A stretch of DNA of 64,000 bases from Mycobacterium marinum (GTDB lineage Bacteria > Actinomycetota > Actinomycetes > Mycobacteriales > Mycobacteriaceae): NCBI RefSeq assembly GCF_003391395.1, contig NZ_CP024190.1, positions 4,712,001-4,776,000 on the forward strand, given 5' to 3'. This document shows positions 34,966 to 43,034 of the stretch, in pieces (the first letter of the stretch is position 1; every line of letters begins with the position of its first letter). Under the pieces are notes generated by a model. That model ran no database searches. It was not told the DNA's origin and worked only from the letters and a program-made list of their open reading frames with translations. The position numbers and the translations under genes were made by a program.

Positions 34966-35793
34966 TCATCTCAGCGTTGCCAGCGTGCGGTCCCACAGCT
35001 CGCTGGCAAGGCGCGGGTCATAGGCCGCGCGATTGGCTTTGGCGATCTTGTGCCGCGAGTAGTACTCGCCCGACGTCCAATCGGTGCCGGCGGCGCTCGA
35101 TGCCAACCAGACCAGTTGTTCGGCCCCCTGCTCGGCGGTGGAGGTGAATCGGGTGACCAGCGGTACGTGGTATTTCATGAAGGCGAGGGCGCGTGAGCCC
35201 GATGCCTCGCCGAAGTTGGAGTCGACATAGCCCGGATGAAACGTGGCCGCCGACAGTCCCTTGGCATGGTATCGGCGATGTAATTCCCTGGTGAACAACA
35301 CGATCGCCAGCTTCGTCAGCGCGTAGGCGACGCTGGGGCGTCGCTGGGCGGTATTTTCCAGTTCGGCCAACGTGACTTTGGGTAGCAGTCTCTGTGATGA
35401 GCTGGTGGTGTTCACCACGGTGGCGCGGGATTGGACCAGGACATCCAGGAGCAAAGTGGTGAGTAAGAATGGCGACAGATAGTTGACCTGGTAGGTCTTC
35501 TCGTATCCGTCGGCGGTGAACTGGATTTCGTGACACATCGCGCCGGCGTTGTTGGCCAAGACGTCAATGCGTGGGTATTCGGAGCGAACCTTGTCTGCCA
35601 AGGCTCGGACCTGGGACAGGTCGGCGAAGTCGGCGACGAAGTAGTCCGCTCGCAGTTGCGCGGCGACCGCGGTGGTCTTGCTCTCCGACCGCCCAACCAC
35701 CACGACCTTCTCGCCGTTTTGGGTCAGCCGGCGCGCCGCGGCGGCGCCAATGCCGTCACTGGCGCCGGTGATGACAATCGTCTTACCGGTCAT
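34966..35793 (-). CDS. Short-chain dehydrogenase/reductase (SDR)
   Basis: A 275-residue classical or extended SDR. The nucleotide motif TGASDGIGAAAARRL is at the N-terminus, LANNAGAM near residue 80, the catalytic Ser in TSSSQ, and the catalytic pair Y-xxx-K in YALTK. GAGGA precedes the ATG at 35793. It reads toward the alcohol dehydrogenase end and is separated from the next P450 by about 100 bases. It resembles retinol- or WW-domain-type SDRs in its C-terminal half; the exact substrate is unclear. Confidence 0.82.
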   Translation of the reverse strand: MTGKTIVITGASDGIGAAAARRLTQNGEKVVVVGRSESKTTAVAAQLRADYFVADFADLSQVRALADKVRSEYPRIDVLANNAGAMCHEIQFTADGYEKTYQVNYLSPFLLTTLLLDVLVQSRATVVNTTSSSQRLLPKVTLAELENTAQRRPSVAYALTKLAIVLFTRELHRRYHAKGLSAATFHPGYVDSNFGEASGSRALAFMKYHVPLVTRFTSTAEQGAEQLVWLASSAAGTDWTSGEYYSRHKIAKANRAAYDPRLASELWDRTLATLR

Positions 35794-35897
35794 GTTGGGT
35801 CCTCTACGGGGGTCTATCGATACTGTGCCGGAACGTTGATCCGGTCAGGAAGCCACGTTGACCGGCGAATCCCTGCCGCACATTCTGCATAGGTCAC

Positions 35898-37130
35898 TCA
35901 CACCAGCGAGTAGCTCACCGGCAGGTGTTTGAGACCACCCACGAACGTGGTCGCGGTGAACTGTGGATCACCGCTCAATTCAATGGATTTAAGCCTGGGT
36001 AGCAGCTCCGTGAAGAAGCTGCCGACTTCCATCCGGGCCAGTGCCGCACCCATGCAGAAGTGCACACCGTAGCCAAAGGCGACGTGTTTGTTGGGCTCAC
36101 GCCCGATGTCGAACCGGAATGGCTGGTCGAACACCTCCTCATCACGGTTCGCCGATACGTAGGACAGCAGCACGGATTCACCCGCGGCAATCGGGATTCC
36201 GCGCACGACGGTGTCCCTGGAGGCCGTGCGCATGAACTGCTTCACCGGGGTGACCCAGCGGATCATCTCTTCGGTGGCCAGCGGTATCAGGGCCGGGTCG
36301 GCTTGCAGCCGCGCAAGTTGGTCGGGGTGTTCGATGAGTGCGTGCAGGCCACCAGAGATGGTGGCGCTGGTGGTGTCGTGGCCGGCGGTGGCGACAATGA
36401 GGTAGTAGGACACGGTGTCGATGTCCGACAGCGGTTCGCCGTCGATGCGGGCGTTGGCAATCGCCGAGGCGAGATCCTCGGTCGGGTGCTCGCGTCGTGC
36501 CGTGGTCACCGCATTGAAGTAGCCGAACATGTCCAACAGCGCGGGCAACTGATCTTCGCTCGTGCTGCCCCGCTTGAACTCACTGTCGTCGCTGCCGAAC
36601 AGTTCCTGGGTCAGTTTGAGCATCCGGGGGAAGTCGGCCTCGGGCAGTCCGAGCAGCGACATGATGACACAGAGCGGGTAATTGACGGCGATCTGCTGGA
36701 CGAAATCGCACTCGGGCCCCGCGGCCATCATCGCGTCGACATAGTTCTTGGCCAGCTCATCGACGCGGACTTTCAGCGCCCGCATCGCCTTCGGGCGAAA
36801 CCAATCCGCACCGATCGCACGCGCCACCCGGTGTTGCGGGTCATCCAGGTGGATCAGGGTGCGTACCCCCGCCGCGGCCTGCAACTCGTCGCCCGCAACG
36901 GTCGCCAATACCGGGCGCGGCCAATTGGTGAACAGCGTGTTGTCGCGCTCGATGTCCATGACGTCGGCATGTCTGGTGATCGCCCAGAATCGGCGATAGT
37001 TCGGGACGTCCACCAAGGCGACCGGGGCTTGGGCCCGCAGCCGGGTCAGCGCCGCATGCAACCTCGTCTCATCGGTGTAGGCCAGCGGGTCGGCCAGTAG
37101 GGCGGCTTCGTCCATCGTCGGCGCAGTCAT
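35898..37130 (-). CDS. Cytochrome P450
   Basis: A 410-residue P450 with I-helix ATAGHDTTSAT, ExxR in EEMIRW and haem loop FGYGVHFCMGAALARME. The ending FVGGLKHLPVSYSLV resembles that of steroid- and fatty-acid-hydroxylating mycobacterial P450s such as CYP125 and CYP124 relatives, but I cannot place it in a named family. The region upstream of its start is shared with the divergent carboxyltransferase gene and contains a copy of the 19-bp palindrome at 37253-37271. The SDR at 34966-35793 follows on the same strand. Confidence 0.87.
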   Translation of the reverse strand: MTAPTMDEAALLADPLAYTDETRLHAALTRLRAQAPVALVDVPNYRRFWAITRHADVMDIERDNTLFTNWPRPVLATVAGDELQAAAGVRTLIHLDDPQHRVARAIGADWFRPKAMRALKVRVDELAKNYVDAMMAAGPECDFVQQIAVNYPLCVIMSLLGLPEADFPRMLKLTQELFGSDDSEFKRGSTSEDQLPALLDMFGYFNAVTTARREHPTEDLASAIANARIDGEPLSDIDTVSYYLIVATAGHDTTSATISGGLHALIEHPDQLARLQADPALIPLATEEMIRWVTPVKQFMRTASRDTVVRGIPIAAGESVLLSYVSANRDEEVFDQPFRFDIGREPNKHVAFGYGVHFCMGAALARMEVGSFFTELLPRLKSIELSGDPQFTATTFVGGLKHLPVSYSLV

Positions 37131-37252
37131 CGGCGAAGCTCCTCGGGCGCCGGGGCTTGCTCAACGGCGCTGGCTGAGACCATCATCGTTGCGAGCTGAG
37201 TTGAGATTCTCGTCAATGGTGAGGCGGCGGGCGCGGGCCATGTGGGTAACTT

Positions 37253-37271
37253 TACAGTAAGCAATCCAGTA
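37253..37271. promoter_or_regulatory. 19-bp palindrome copy between P450 and carboxyltransferase genes
   Basis: TACAGTAAGCAATCCAGTA agrees with the perfect palindrome TACTGTAATAATTACAGTA (44693-44711) at 14 of 19 positions. It lies between two divergent genes and 50 bases before the carboxyltransferase start. Confidence 0.5.
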
Positions 37272-37320
37272 TGTGAGCTTGGTTTATCCGGACCGACCCC
37301 ATCCGAGGTAGGACAGAGCA

Positions 37321-38817
37321 ATGACAAAGGCCCAGGACTGGGACGAAACGCTCGACGATCTCGACCGTCGCCGTGGACGTGCGCGCAGCATGGGCGGCCC
37401 TGAGCGGCTCGACAGGCACCACGGCCAGGGCAAGCTCGACGCCCGCGCGCGCGTCCAACGACTTCTCGATCCCGGCACGTTCCGCGAACTCGGCACATTG
37501 GTTGGCGGCGAGATCGCGGCCGACGCAATCATCACCGGGGCCGGCCAGATCAACGGCGTGCCGGTGCTGGTAGGCGCGGAGGACTTCACGACGCTGGCAG
37601 GGACCATAGCCCCGGGCAGCAATTCCAAGCGGTATCGCATCGCCGAGCTCGCAGTGCGCGACAAGATTCCGCTGGTGATGTTGCTCGAGGGCGCGGGCTT
37701 CCGCCCCACCGGTGTGCACTACGGCAGGACCCCCACCGACCTACTTGCGCAGGCACGCTGTTCAGGCCGGGTGCCCACGATCACCGCGGTGCTGGGACCG
37801 TCGGCCGGTCATGGCGCGCTGGTCGCCCCGGTGTGCGACTTCACCGTCATGACCCGCCAGAGCGCGATATTCACCGCAGGCCCCCCGGTGGTGAAAGAGT
37901 CCACGGGCGAAGATATTTCGAAGGAAGACCTGGGTGGTCCGGACATCGCGCTGGCCAGCGGGGTCATCCACAATGTCGCCGACGATGACGCAGCCGCTCT
38001 GGACATGATCCGCCGCTACCTGTCGTATTTTCCGCCCAGCGCGTGGTCGTACCCGCCTTCCCTGCCGGCCTCGGGCACAACAGCGCGACGCTCCACGCCG
38101 GAGTTGCTCGACATCGTCTCCCGCGACAACCGCCGCGTCTATGACATGCGCGCGGTGCTCGATGTGGTCTTCGACAGCACCGAATGGTTCGAGGTGCAAC
38201 CACAGTTCGGTAAGGCGATCATCTGCGCGCTGGCGCATCTGGGCGGCCATCCGGTCGCGGTTGTGGCCAACCAGCCGCGGGTGCTGGCGGGCTCGATCGA
38301 CGCGGACGCCGCCGACAAGGCCGCACACTTCATCATGGTGGCAGACTCGTTCCATCTGCCCATTGTGTTTCTGGCCGACAACCCCGGCATGCTGCCCGGT
38401 AGCCGCTCCGAGCGTGCGGGCGTATTGCGCAGCGGGGCAAGGATGTTCGCTGCGCAGACGGCGGCCACCACCCTGAAACTGCATGTCACGCTGCGCAAGG
38501 CGTACGGCTTCGGATCCATGGTGATGGGTCTGATCAGCTTCGACGGTCAGGTCGCGACATTCGCCTACCCTGGAGCGACGATGGGGGCGATGGGCGCCGC
38601 GGCACTCAGTCGCGCGTCGCATGCCGATGAGGATCTGTCCGCCAAGCTGCGCAATGCCGAGTTGCAGGCGTCCTATCGCTCAGCCGAGCAGATGGGTTTC
38701 GACGAGCTCATCGATCCCCGAGAGACCCGCGACGCGCTCCTGGCCGCCCTGCAGCGGGGTATTTACCACCGGCAGGCCGCTGCCGAACCGGTCAGCCGAA
38801 CACTCATCATGCCGTGA
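37321..38817 (+). CDS. Acyl-CoA carboxylase, carboxyltransferase (beta) subunit
   Basis: A 498-residue biotin-dependent carboxyltransferase of the AccD type. It has the two crotonase-like halves, with oxyanion-loop glycines in SAGHGALVAPVCD and GATMGAMGAAALS, and typical LDPGTFRELGTLVGG and FLADNPGMLPGSRSE blocks. It would move CO2 from biotin to an acyl-CoA. No biotin carboxylase or biotin-carrier gene is nearby, so the partner subunit must be encoded elsewhere. It shares a promoter region, with one palindrome copy, with the divergent P450 gene. Its last bases overlap the convergent carboxymuconolactone-type gene. Confidence 0.87.
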   Translation: MTKAQDWDETLDDLDRRRGRARSMGGPERLDRHHGQGKLDARARVQRLLDPGTFRELGTLVGGEIAADAIITGAGQINGVPVLVGAEDFTTLAGTIAPGSNSKRYRIAELAVRDKIPLVMLLEGAGFRPTGVHYGRTPTDLLAQARCSGRVPTITAVLGPSAGHGALVAPVCDFTVMTRQSAIFTAGPPVVKESTGEDISKEDLGGPDIALASGVIHNVADDDAAALDMIRRYLSYFPPSAWSYPPSLPASGTTARRSTPELLDIVSRDNRRVYDMRAVLDVVFDSTEWFEVQPQFGKAIICALAHLGGHPVAVVANQPRVLAGSIDADAADKAAHFIMVADSFHLPIVFLADNPGMLPGSRSERAGVLRSGARMFAAQTAATTLKLHVTLRKAYGFGSMVMGLISFDGQVATFAYPGATMGAMGAAALSRASHADEDLSAKLRNAELQASYRSAEQMGFDELIDPRETRDALLAALQRGIYHRQAAAEPVSRTLIMP

Positions 38818-39463
38818 GGGCGTCCAGGGCGCGATAGGCCCGCCACGCCTTGGGGATACCGTACTCGGCAACCAACAGCAGCACGGCCTTCAGTTGCGCG
38901 GGCCCGGCGCCGGCCGCGAGCGCAAGCTCGACGTGCATCGCAAAGGATTCGTCCAGGGTTTGGTTCAGCACGTCGGCGGCTAGGCAGCTCAGCGCCCGCT
39001 CGCGCGGCGTCAGGCTTTGGTCGCCAGCCCACCGCTGATGGAACTGCCCTGTCACGAACCGCGCAAAGTCCTTATCGAGGGTGCCCAGGGCCTCGCCGAT
39101 GTGGCCGGGCAGCGGCTGCGGTTCGACAGCCTGCGCCGGTTCTTCCCCCATCGGGCCCTGCTGACGCAGTTGCTGCAGCGCCACCGCGGCGGTCGGATAA
39201 CCGACATAGGGCGCCAGATGTCGGATGCCCGCGGCGCACTCGGCAGGCGTCACGCCGTTGAACCCCGCCATCTGCACGTGGGTGAGCAGCGGGAAACCCA
39301 GGTTGGCGGTACACAGATCTGCCGCCAGGAATACGAAGCTCTTTTCGCGCATCGTCAGTTGCGGCAACGACCAGGCATGCTGACCCAGTTCGACGGCCAT
39401 TTTCCCGAAGACAGGGTCAAGCGCCTGGACCTGGTCCTGGTTAGGCATCTCCATTGGGGCCAT
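38807..39463 (-). CDS. Carboxymuconolactone decarboxylase-family protein
   Basis: A 218-residue all-helical protein built from two CMD/AhpD-type repeats, one near residues 30-100 and one near 130-200 (LTPRERALSCLAADVLNQTLDESFAMHVELALAAG). The CxxC-H motif of AhpD peroxidases is missing, so it is not a thiol peroxidase of that kind. Family members include gamma-carboxymuconolactone decarboxylases of aromatic catabolism. The ATG at 39463 was chosen because GGAAGG lies upstream; ATGs at 39454 and 39448 are also possible. It follows the SDR gene by 20 bases and is probably in its operon. Confidence 0.72.
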   Translation of the reverse strand: MAPMEMPNQDQVQALDPVFGKMAVELGQHAWSLPQLTMREKSFVFLAADLCTANLGFPLLTHVQMAGFNGVTPAECAAGIRHLAPYVGYPTAAVALQQLRQQGPMGEEPAQAVEPQPLPGHIGEALGTLDKDFARFVTGQFHQRWAGDQSLTPRERALSCLAADVLNQTLDESFAMHVELALAAGAGPAQLKAVLLLVAEYGIPKAWRAYRALDALTA

Positions 39464-39483
39464 AGCGTCCACCACCTTCCTCT

Positions 39484-40377
39484 TTACGCGGACCTGGATA
39501 TTGCCAGCGAACCCGGCTTGGGAAGCCCGAAAACCTTGCGGCGCAGCGCATCCAAAGCCGGGGTCGGAAGCCAGCGGGACACGGTCGCCAACATCCTGGC
39601 GTCCTTTCCCACCACATTGCGCGCGTGTGGCCGCGCCATGGTCAGCACCTTGAGCACCAGATCGGCAACCACGGTCGGCGGGCTGCCACGTCGCTCCCGA
39701 GACAATGCGGCCTTGACCATGCCCAGATACGCGTCGCGGTACAGCCGCGCCCCATCGGCACCGAATTCGTCGATTGTCTTCTTGGCATCGCGTTCGAGTT
39801 TGTCGGCGGCACCGGAGTTGATGCTGGCCGGTTCGATCATCACCACCTTGATGCCCCACGGCGCGACCTCCTGACGCAGGGCATCGGCCAAGGTAGCGAT
39901 CGCTGCCTTCGACGCGGCCAGGGGGCCACCGAAGGGCGGAGTGAACCGATCACCGATCGAGGCGATGACCACGATGCGGCCCGCCGCCCGGCGCAGCAGC
40001 GGGAGAAACGCTTGGGTGACCGCGATCTGACCCACCACGTTGACCTCTAGTTGCTGTCGCAGCGCGTCGAGCGGAACCATTTCGACCGGCGAGGCAACAC
40101 CAATCCCGGCGTTGTCAACCAACCCGTCTAGACCCGCGGCGCCGATGTGCTCGCCGACCATCCCGACCGCGGCATAGATCTGCTCGGCGACCGTGACATC
40201 CATCAACAGCGGGCTGAGCCGCCCACCCGAGCTGGCCGCCTGCAATGCCTCACCATCGGCGACCCGGCGCACTCCCGCGTATACGTGCCAGCCCGCGCTG
40301 GCCAGCCGTAGTGCGGTAGAGCGGCCGATGCCCGACGATGCGCCGGTAACCACCACATGTTGCCGAGTGCAGCTCAT
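39484..40377 (-). CDS. SDR-family protein lacking the usual catalytic tyrosine
   Basis: A 297-residue SDR fold with VVVTGASSGIGRSTALRL, LVDNAGIG and a serine in VIASIGD. The place of the catalytic YxxxK reads LAASK (GGPLAASKAAIATLADAL), so the Tyr is Leu while the Lys is kept. The usual proton-relay chemistry should be impaired, or another residue takes over. The C-terminal region with a long helical tail resembles mycobacterial SDRs acting on fatty acyl chains. The promoter region contains the palindrome at 40433-40454. The CMD-type gene follows. Confidence 0.8.
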   Translation of the reverse strand: MSCTRQHVVVTGASSGIGRSTALRLASAGWHVYAGVRRVADGEALQAASSGGRLSPLLMDVTVAEQIYAAVGMVGEHIGAAGLDGLVDNAGIGVASPVEMVPLDALRQQLEVNVVGQIAVTQAFLPLLRRAAGRIVVIASIGDRFTPPFGGPLAASKAAIATLADALRQEVAPWGIKVVMIEPASINSGAADKLERDAKKTIDEFGADGARLYRDAYLGMVKAALSRERRGSPPTVVADLVLKVLTMARPHARNVVGKDARMLATVSRWLPTPALDALRRKVFGLPKPGSLAISRSA

Positions 40378-40432
40378 CTTTCCTCCAGCCAGGAGTCGAC
40401 GGGAATCCGAGATCGCTTAGACACATTGGGCT

Positions 40433-40454
40433 GCAATACTATTCAGAATATTGC
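40433..40454. promoter_or_regulatory. A/T-rich palindrome upstream of the SDR operon
   Basis: GCAATA and TATTGC arms enclose CTATTCAGAA, giving a 22-base partly symmetric site 56 bases before the SDR start codon. It contains TACTATT, as do the A/T-rich elements at 2634 and 11300. It is likely regulatory; the regulator is unknown. Confidence 0.4.
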
Positions 40455-40539
40455 GCACGGTTGAGCCATCGACTCGTCCGGACCGGCAGCCACGCATCGT
40501 CATTATCATACGTCGCGGCCACGGATCGCGGGGTTGTCG

Positions 40540-41586
40540 CTACTGGGCTTTCTGTCGATAGGCCGCGACGACGGGCTCCAGTTCATCGGGCGTGGCACCG
40601 TGCATGATCACCGCGTCGGCCCCGTAGCCGAACTCAGCACGAATGCGATCCACGCACTGTTGCGCCGAACCGGTGGCCGACGGTTCCAGCCATTCGTCTG
40701 GCAACAAGGTGGCGATGTGCTCGATCTGCTCCGCAGTGGCCTTGTGGTCGATCCCACCGCGGACCGATGTTACCACTGGATCCTCTCGAAATCGTTGCAG
40801 CACAGCCGGATCCCAATTGTTCGTGTGCACCAGAAGATCACCGTAGCCCTGCAGGTAGGTCGCCAGCCGGGCGACCGTCTTCTTGAGCCGCAACTGTTCG
40901 GGCAAGTGGTCACCGACCGTGGCGAAGCACGACCATACTCGCACGCTAGCCGGGTCCCGCCCGGCCCTGTCCGCCGCGGTCTTCACAATGCTGACGCAGC
41001 GCTGCAACGTTTCCGGGGTGAAGTAGGTGTGCAGGATGACGTCGTCAAACACTCGTCCGCCCAGCGCGAGAGACTTTGGCCCCAACGCCACCAATGCCAA
41101 CCGAATGTCTTCGTTGAAATCGGGATCCAGAAACAGGACCGGGTACCGGCCCATCGGGCCATCGTGATCGAAGATCATCTCGCCTTTCCATAGGCGCCGC
41201 ATGACCTGGGCCCAATCTTCCATCTGCGCCGTGGTGACCGCGGGGATGCCGAACGCCCCATAGATCGCGGCAATACCGCGGCCGATGCCCAACGTGAACC
41301 GGCCACCGGAGAGCCGGTGCATGGTGGTGGCCCAGGAGGCGGTGACCAGCGGGTGGCGGGTGTTGTGATTCGTTGCGGCGGTGGCGATCTGCATCCGGCT
41401 GGTCACCGCGCAAGCGGCCCCGACGAGCGAGGATGCCTCCTTGACGTTCCAGCGTTCCGATACGAACGCGGTGCCCAAGCCCAGCTCCTCCCCGCGACGG
41501 GCTTCGTCCATCAGCGTGGCAGGTCCTTCTCCCCCGGCCCCGGCCAGCAGGTAATAGCCGAGTTCGTTCAGCGTGCGATCGCTCAA
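40540..41586 (-). CDS. Luciferase-like (LLM) F420-dependent-type oxidoreductase
   Basis: A 348-residue LLM-superfamily protein. The start is a TTG at 41586 overlapping the stop of the gene before it, with AAGGAG 7 bases upstream. The in-frame ATG at 41619 lies inside the previous gene and is less likely. Family blocks are EARRGEELGLGTAFVSERWNVKEAS, the SGGRFTLGIGRGI loop and a C-terminal FGYGADAVIMHGATPDELEPV. It is the last gene of a three-gene unit (78-residue protein, SnoaL-like protein, LLM enzyme). It probably oxidises a hydrophobic intermediate with F420; the substrate is unknown. Confidence 0.83.
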   Translation of the reverse strand: MSDRTLNELGYYLLAGAGGEGPATLMDEARRGEELGLGTAFVSERWNVKEASSLVGAACAVTSRMQIATAATNHNTRHPLVTASWATTMHRLSGGRFTLGIGRGIAAIYGAFGIPAVTTAQMEDWAQVMRRLWKGEMIFDHDGPMGRYPVLFLDPDFNEDIRLALVALGPKSLALGGRVFDDVILHTYFTPETLQRCVSIVKTAADRAGRDPASVRVWSCFATVGDHLPEQLRLKKTVARLATYLQGYGDLLVHTNNWDPAVLQRFREDPVVTSVRGGIDHKATAEQIEHIATLLPDEWLEPSATGSAQQCVDRIRAEFGYGADAVIMHGATPDELEPVVAAYRQKAQ

Positions 41587-41966
41587 TTCCAAACTCCTTG
41601 CTGGTATCCGCAGTTCCATACCTCGGTGATCCGGCCGGCGACGACACGGAACACCTCGATGCTGGCGACATTGGTTTGCAGGCCATCGCCGGTAGTCATC
41701 GTCGAGTCGTAGACGATCGCGACGTGTTCCCCGTCTTGGCCCGCAATGACGACCCGCAGGGCGAAGTGCAGGGAGTCGAATAGCCTCCAGACATCTGCCA
41801 CTCGTTGGACCGCCTGAGCGTTTGTCAGCGTGTGCGTCGCGCCGACTTCATGACGAATAACGTTGTCGGCCAGTAACTCCCCCGCCAGCTCGAGGTTGCA
41901 CTCGTTCCAGACCACGAGGTTGTAGAGCTCCACGACTTCGCGCGCCGAGCGGGCTGGCCCGGTCAC
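41583..41966 (-). CDS. SnoaL/NTF2-like protein
   Basis: A 127-residue alpha+beta-cone protein: an N-terminal helix pair (AREVVELYNLVVWNECNLELAGELLADNVIRHEVG) followed by the curved sheet (LHFALRVVIAGQDGEHVAIVYDSTMTT, then SIEVFRVVAGRITEVWNCGYQQG). The fold includes polyketide cyclases, limonene-epoxide hydrolase and ketosteroid isomerase, enzymes often found beside oxygenases. The GTG start overlaps the stop of the 78-residue gene upstream (GTGA), and its own stop overlaps the TTG of the LLM gene. Isomerase or hydrolase activity is likely but unproven. Confidence 0.75.
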   Translation of the reverse strand: MTGPARSAREVVELYNLVVWNECNLELAGELLADNVIRHEVGATHTLTNAQAVQRVADVWRLFDSLHFALRVVIAGQDGEHVAIVYDSTMTTGDGLQTNVASIEVFRVVAGRITEVWNCGYQQGVWN

Positions 41967-42199
41967 CGCGACACCGTAGCCTCGGCCGCCTCGCGCAACA
42001 GGCGCCCAGACCTGCACTGAAGCGACGCCACCGGTGACCGCAACTGCAGGCCGAGTCCGGCACCAGACGCGCCCCGGTCCACCAGCAACGGTTTCGGGGC
42101 GGCAGGCGCACCGTCGATACGGCCCGCCGGATGCGAGCCCGTACCGCCCACCAGCGCGGCGAGGGCCGCGCCGGGCTCGGCCGGGCCTCTTCGGGCCAT
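41963..42199 (-). CDS. Small hypothetical protein (78 aa), translationally coupled
   Basis: This frame starts with ATG at 42199 preceded by GGGGAG at a good distance and ends with a TGA that overlaps the GTG of the SnoaL-like gene. The protein begins MARRGPAEPGAALAALVGG and contains PKPLLVDRGASGAGLGLQLRSPVASLQCRSGRLL. It has no signal peptide or membrane helix and is rich in Ala, Gly, Leu and Arg. I do not recognise a family; it could be the remnant of a larger protein. The ribosome site and stop-start overlap are the main evidence that it is translated. Confidence 0.45.
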   Translation of the reverse strand: MARRGPAEPGAALAALVGGTGSHPAGRIDGAPAAPKPLLVDRGASGAGLGLQLRSPVASLQCRSGRLLREAAEATVSR

Positions 42200-42240
42200 A
42201 GAGCTCCCCTGGACGAACGATGCGGAACTGCTGAAATCTA

Positions 42241-42259
42241 TACTGTAACGATCTTAGTA
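42241..42259. promoter_or_regulatory. 19-bp palindrome copy upstream of the thioesterase operon
   Basis: TACTGTAACGATCTTAGTA matches TACTGTAATAATTACAGTA at 14 of 19 positions, with the left half TACTGTAA perfect. It lies between the 78-residue gene (minus) and the thioesterase gene (plus), so it could serve both directions. Confidence 0.5.
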
Positions 42260-42329
42260 TCAGCCGGGCCGAGGCGAGGGGTGCGACTATCACCACGAGC
42301 GACCAGCTAGTCGAGATCGGGGAGGCACC

Positions 42330-42947
42330 GTGACCGACACGGCGCCCGGAGTCCGGGGCGGCTTTCCCGAAGTCAAACCCCTAGACGGCCCTCCAGAACT
42401 GGGCCGCTTCGTCGCCGCGATGCGCCGCCTGCAGGATTTGACCGTCTCCATCAATCCCGACGGCTCGACCTGGGCCGCGGCCGCCGAGCAGGTCGACGCC
42501 GTCTGCGCGTCGCTGGAGGGCCACCAGGTGCCCGAGCTTTCGGCGCCCGCCGGCCGCGTCATCGATCTCCCCGGCCTGGGCCATCCCTTGCTGCCACCCT
42601 GGACCGTTACCGGTTCCGGAGTCGACGGCGTCACCATGACCGGTCACTTCACCCGGTCGCATGTGGGCGGCAACAGTGCGGTGCACGGCGGGATGATCCC
42701 GCTCTGCTACGACTGGCTGTGCGGGATGGTGGTATCGACGGCCGGTATCCCTCCTACCCGCACCGCCTACTTGCACGTCGACTACCGCAACATCACCCCG
42801 ATCGAGCAGACCCTGACCGCGCGCGGGCGGATCACGAAAACCGAAGGCAGGAAAATTTTCATCGCCGCCACCATGACAAGCGCCGAGGGCACCCTTCTCA
42901 GCGAGGCCGATGCCCTGATGGTCCGCCTCCTACCCCACCAACCGTGA
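42330..42947 (+). CDS. PaaI-type hotdog acyl-CoA thioesterase
   Basis: A 205-residue protein whose C-terminal 125 residues form a hotdog domain (GHFTRSHVGGNSAVHGGMIPLCYDWLCG, then AYLHVDYRNITPIEQTLTARGRITKTEGRK). The HGG motif of active PaaI-type thioesterases is intact. The N-terminal 75 residues are helical and less conserved. GGGGAGG precedes the GTG start. It would release CoA from an acyl-CoA. It begins an operon with a CoA ligase, a P450 and a CoA-transferase. It may relieve CoA sequestration when intermediates accumulate. Confidence 0.8.
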   Translation: MTDTAPGVRGGFPEVKPLDGPPELGRFVAAMRRLQDLTVSINPDGSTWAAAAEQVDAVCASLEGHQVPELSAPAGRVIDLPGLGHPLLPPWTVTGSGVDGVTMTGHFTRSHVGGNSAVHGGMIPLCYDWLCGMVVSTAGIPPTRTAYLHVDYRNITPIEQTLTARGRITKTEGRKIFIAATMTSAEGTLLSEADALMVRLLPHQP

Positions 42948-42952
42948 TAGCG

Positions 42953-43010
42953 CGAGCAGACGCGAAATCGCACTAGGCGAGCATTGCGGGTGCGATTTCG
43001 CGTCTGCTCG
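42953..43010. repeat. Perfect 21-bp inverted repeat between thioesterase and CoA ligase genes
   Basis: CGAGCAGACGCGAAATCGCAC (42953-42973) and its exact reverse complement (42990-43010) flank a 16-base spacer. A transcript would fold into a strong 21-bp hairpin. It sits 6 bases after the thioesterase stop and 24 bases before the CoA-ligase ATG, so it may act as a terminator or mRNA stabiliser. Sequences of this kind are, as I recall, scattered in mycobacterial intergenic DNA. Confidence 0.75.
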
Positions 43011-43034
43011 GCAAGAGAGGAAACCGGGTCCGAC

